A stretch of 64,000 nt of DNA from Ardenticatenaceae bacterium. Lineage in GTDB: Bacteria; Chloroflexota; Anaerolineae; Promineifilales; Promineifilaceae. The position numbers and the translations under genes were made by a program. Below are positions 63,448 through 64,000 of the stretch, one piece after another (position 1 is the stretch's first letter; each line of letters opens with the position of its first letter). The notes below the pieces were generated by a model. The model did no database searches. It saw only the letters and a program-made list of their open reading frames with translations, and was not told the origin of the DNA. Location of the stretch: NCBI GenBank assembly GCA_020634435.1, contig JACKBS010000004.1, forward strand, positions 992,001 to 1,056,000, written 5' to 3'.

Positions 63448-64000
63448 ATGAGTGAAGACAAGTTTGCAGATCAATTTGAAGGCACAGAAATCGCCATTGT
63501 GGGTTTGGCCGGGCGCTTTCCTGGCGCGGCCAACGTAGATGAGTTCTGGCAGAACATTCGCAGCGGCGTGGATTCGATACGGCCGTTAACCGACGAAGAA
63601 GCCCGCGCTGCCGGAGCAACTGACCAGCAGCTGCAAGACCCCAACTTCATCAAGGTCAACTCCGCCCTAGATGAGTTGGATGGCTTTGACGCCGATTTCT
63701 TTGGCTACAACCCGCGCGATGCCGAGATTATGGACCCGCAGCAGCGTGTCTTTTTGGAAAGCGCCTGGACCGCTCTAGAGCACGCTGGTTACGATCCGGC
63801 CCAATACAAAGGGCTGATTGGCGTCTTTGGTGGCAGCACGACCAGTTCCTACCTGGTGTACAACCTGGCCACCAACCCGCAGCTTTTGCAGCACATCGAC
63901 CAGGGCCAGATCGACATCGGCAACGGCGCAGACTTTCTCTCCACGCGCGTTTCCTACAAATTTAATCTGCGCGGCCCCAGCTTTACGGTGCAGACCGCCT
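63448..64000 (+). CDS. Polyketide synthase, N-terminal ketosynthase (3' partial)
   Basis: The frame opens at the ATG at 63448 and runs off the window after 184 codons. It begins with a short helical linker (MSEDKFADQF) and then a ketosynthase domain: EIAIVGLAGRFPGAANVDEF, FFGYNPRDAEIMDPQQRVFL, ESAWTALEHAGYDP, IGVFGGSTTSSYLVYNL, FLSTRVSYKFNLRGPSFTVQ. The window ends just before the expected active-site Cys. It is the next extension module of the assembly line, following the ACP-terminated megasynthase, and may use the special extender unit if its own AT is absent or matched. Confidence 0.93.
   Translation, partial: MSEDKFADQFEGTEIAIVGLAGRFPGAANVDEFWQNIRSGVDSIRPLTDEEARAAGATDQQLQDPNFIKVNSALDELDGFDADFFGYNPRDAEIMDPQQRVFLESAWTALEHAGYDPAQYKGLIGVFGGSTTSSYLVYNLATNPQLLQHIDQGQIDIGNGADFLSTRVSYKFNLRGPSFTVQTA

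Overview
The window reads as a mid-to-high-GC bacterial chromosome segment, most probably a filamentous Chloroflexota (Anaerolineae/Ardenticatenia-like). That is inferred from gene content (a MoxR/DUF58/DUF4129/DUF4350/SpoIIM/RDD membrane cluster, hybrid histidine kinases, GH94/GH130 phosphorylases, YfhO protein) and from a genome-signature feature: the palindromic octamer ACGGCCGT occurs about 110 times by hand count, where about 2 are expected. It behaves like the HIP1 element of cyanobacteria. Intergenic gaps are often filled by dispersed inverted-repeat hairpins. No rRNA, tRNA or CRISPR array was seen.

Layout. (1) 1-15 kb: a membrane/MoxR cluster: two paralogous membrane proteins, DUF4129, a frameshifted DUF4350 protein, MoxR ATPase, DUF58, then SpoIIM-like and RDD proteins. 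It is interrupted by a four-helix-bundle gene, a cytochrome P450, an AT-rich nuclease-like orphan, a Cys-less dihydrolipoamide-dehydrogenase-like flavoprotein and a hybrid histidine kinase. (2) 15-29 kb: an ABC-F protein behind a possible uORF/terminator attenuator, then a sugar-binding lipoprotein, glycerate 2-kinase, phosphohexomutase, glucose-dehydrogenase-like lipoprotein, M20 dipeptidase, histidine phosphatase, an Mrr-like nuclease / methyltransferase / nucleotidyltransferase operon, and a second hybrid kinase. (3) 29-37 kb: a large cell-surface pullulanase with four X25-like modules, a graveyard of IS remnants, and a YfhO-like membrane protein. (4) 37-48.7 kb: two convergent operons, each headed by its own LacI regulator with a palindromic operator over its promoter. 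The plus operon encodes a GH94 phosphorylase, a GH130 phosphorylase and a ChbG-like deacetylase. The minus operon encodes a GH4 glycosidase, a BadF-type sugar kinase and a second GH94. Together they look like a phosphorolytic pathway for beta-linked disaccharides (cello-, manno- and possibly chito-). (5) 48.9 kb to the end: a hybrid NRPS/PKS biosynthetic cluster running off the window. It has a stand-alone acyltransferase, an FkbK-like dehydrogenase, an FkbJ-like ACP and an FkbH-like HAD protein (the hydroxymalonyl/methoxymalonyl-ACP extender-unit set), a megasynthase FAAL-ACP-C-A(Ser)-PCP-KS-AT-KR-ACP, and the start of a further PKS.

Most interesting points: the ACGGCCGT highly iterated palindrome and its depleted islands; an in-frame insertion of a dispersed intergenic repeat into the NRPS adenylation domain; the putative uORF-terminator leader of the ABC-F gene; the mirror-image phosphorylase operons; and the lipopeptide-polyketide cluster with a long structured leader. 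All functional calls are from reading the sequence and family knowledge; no database search was run.
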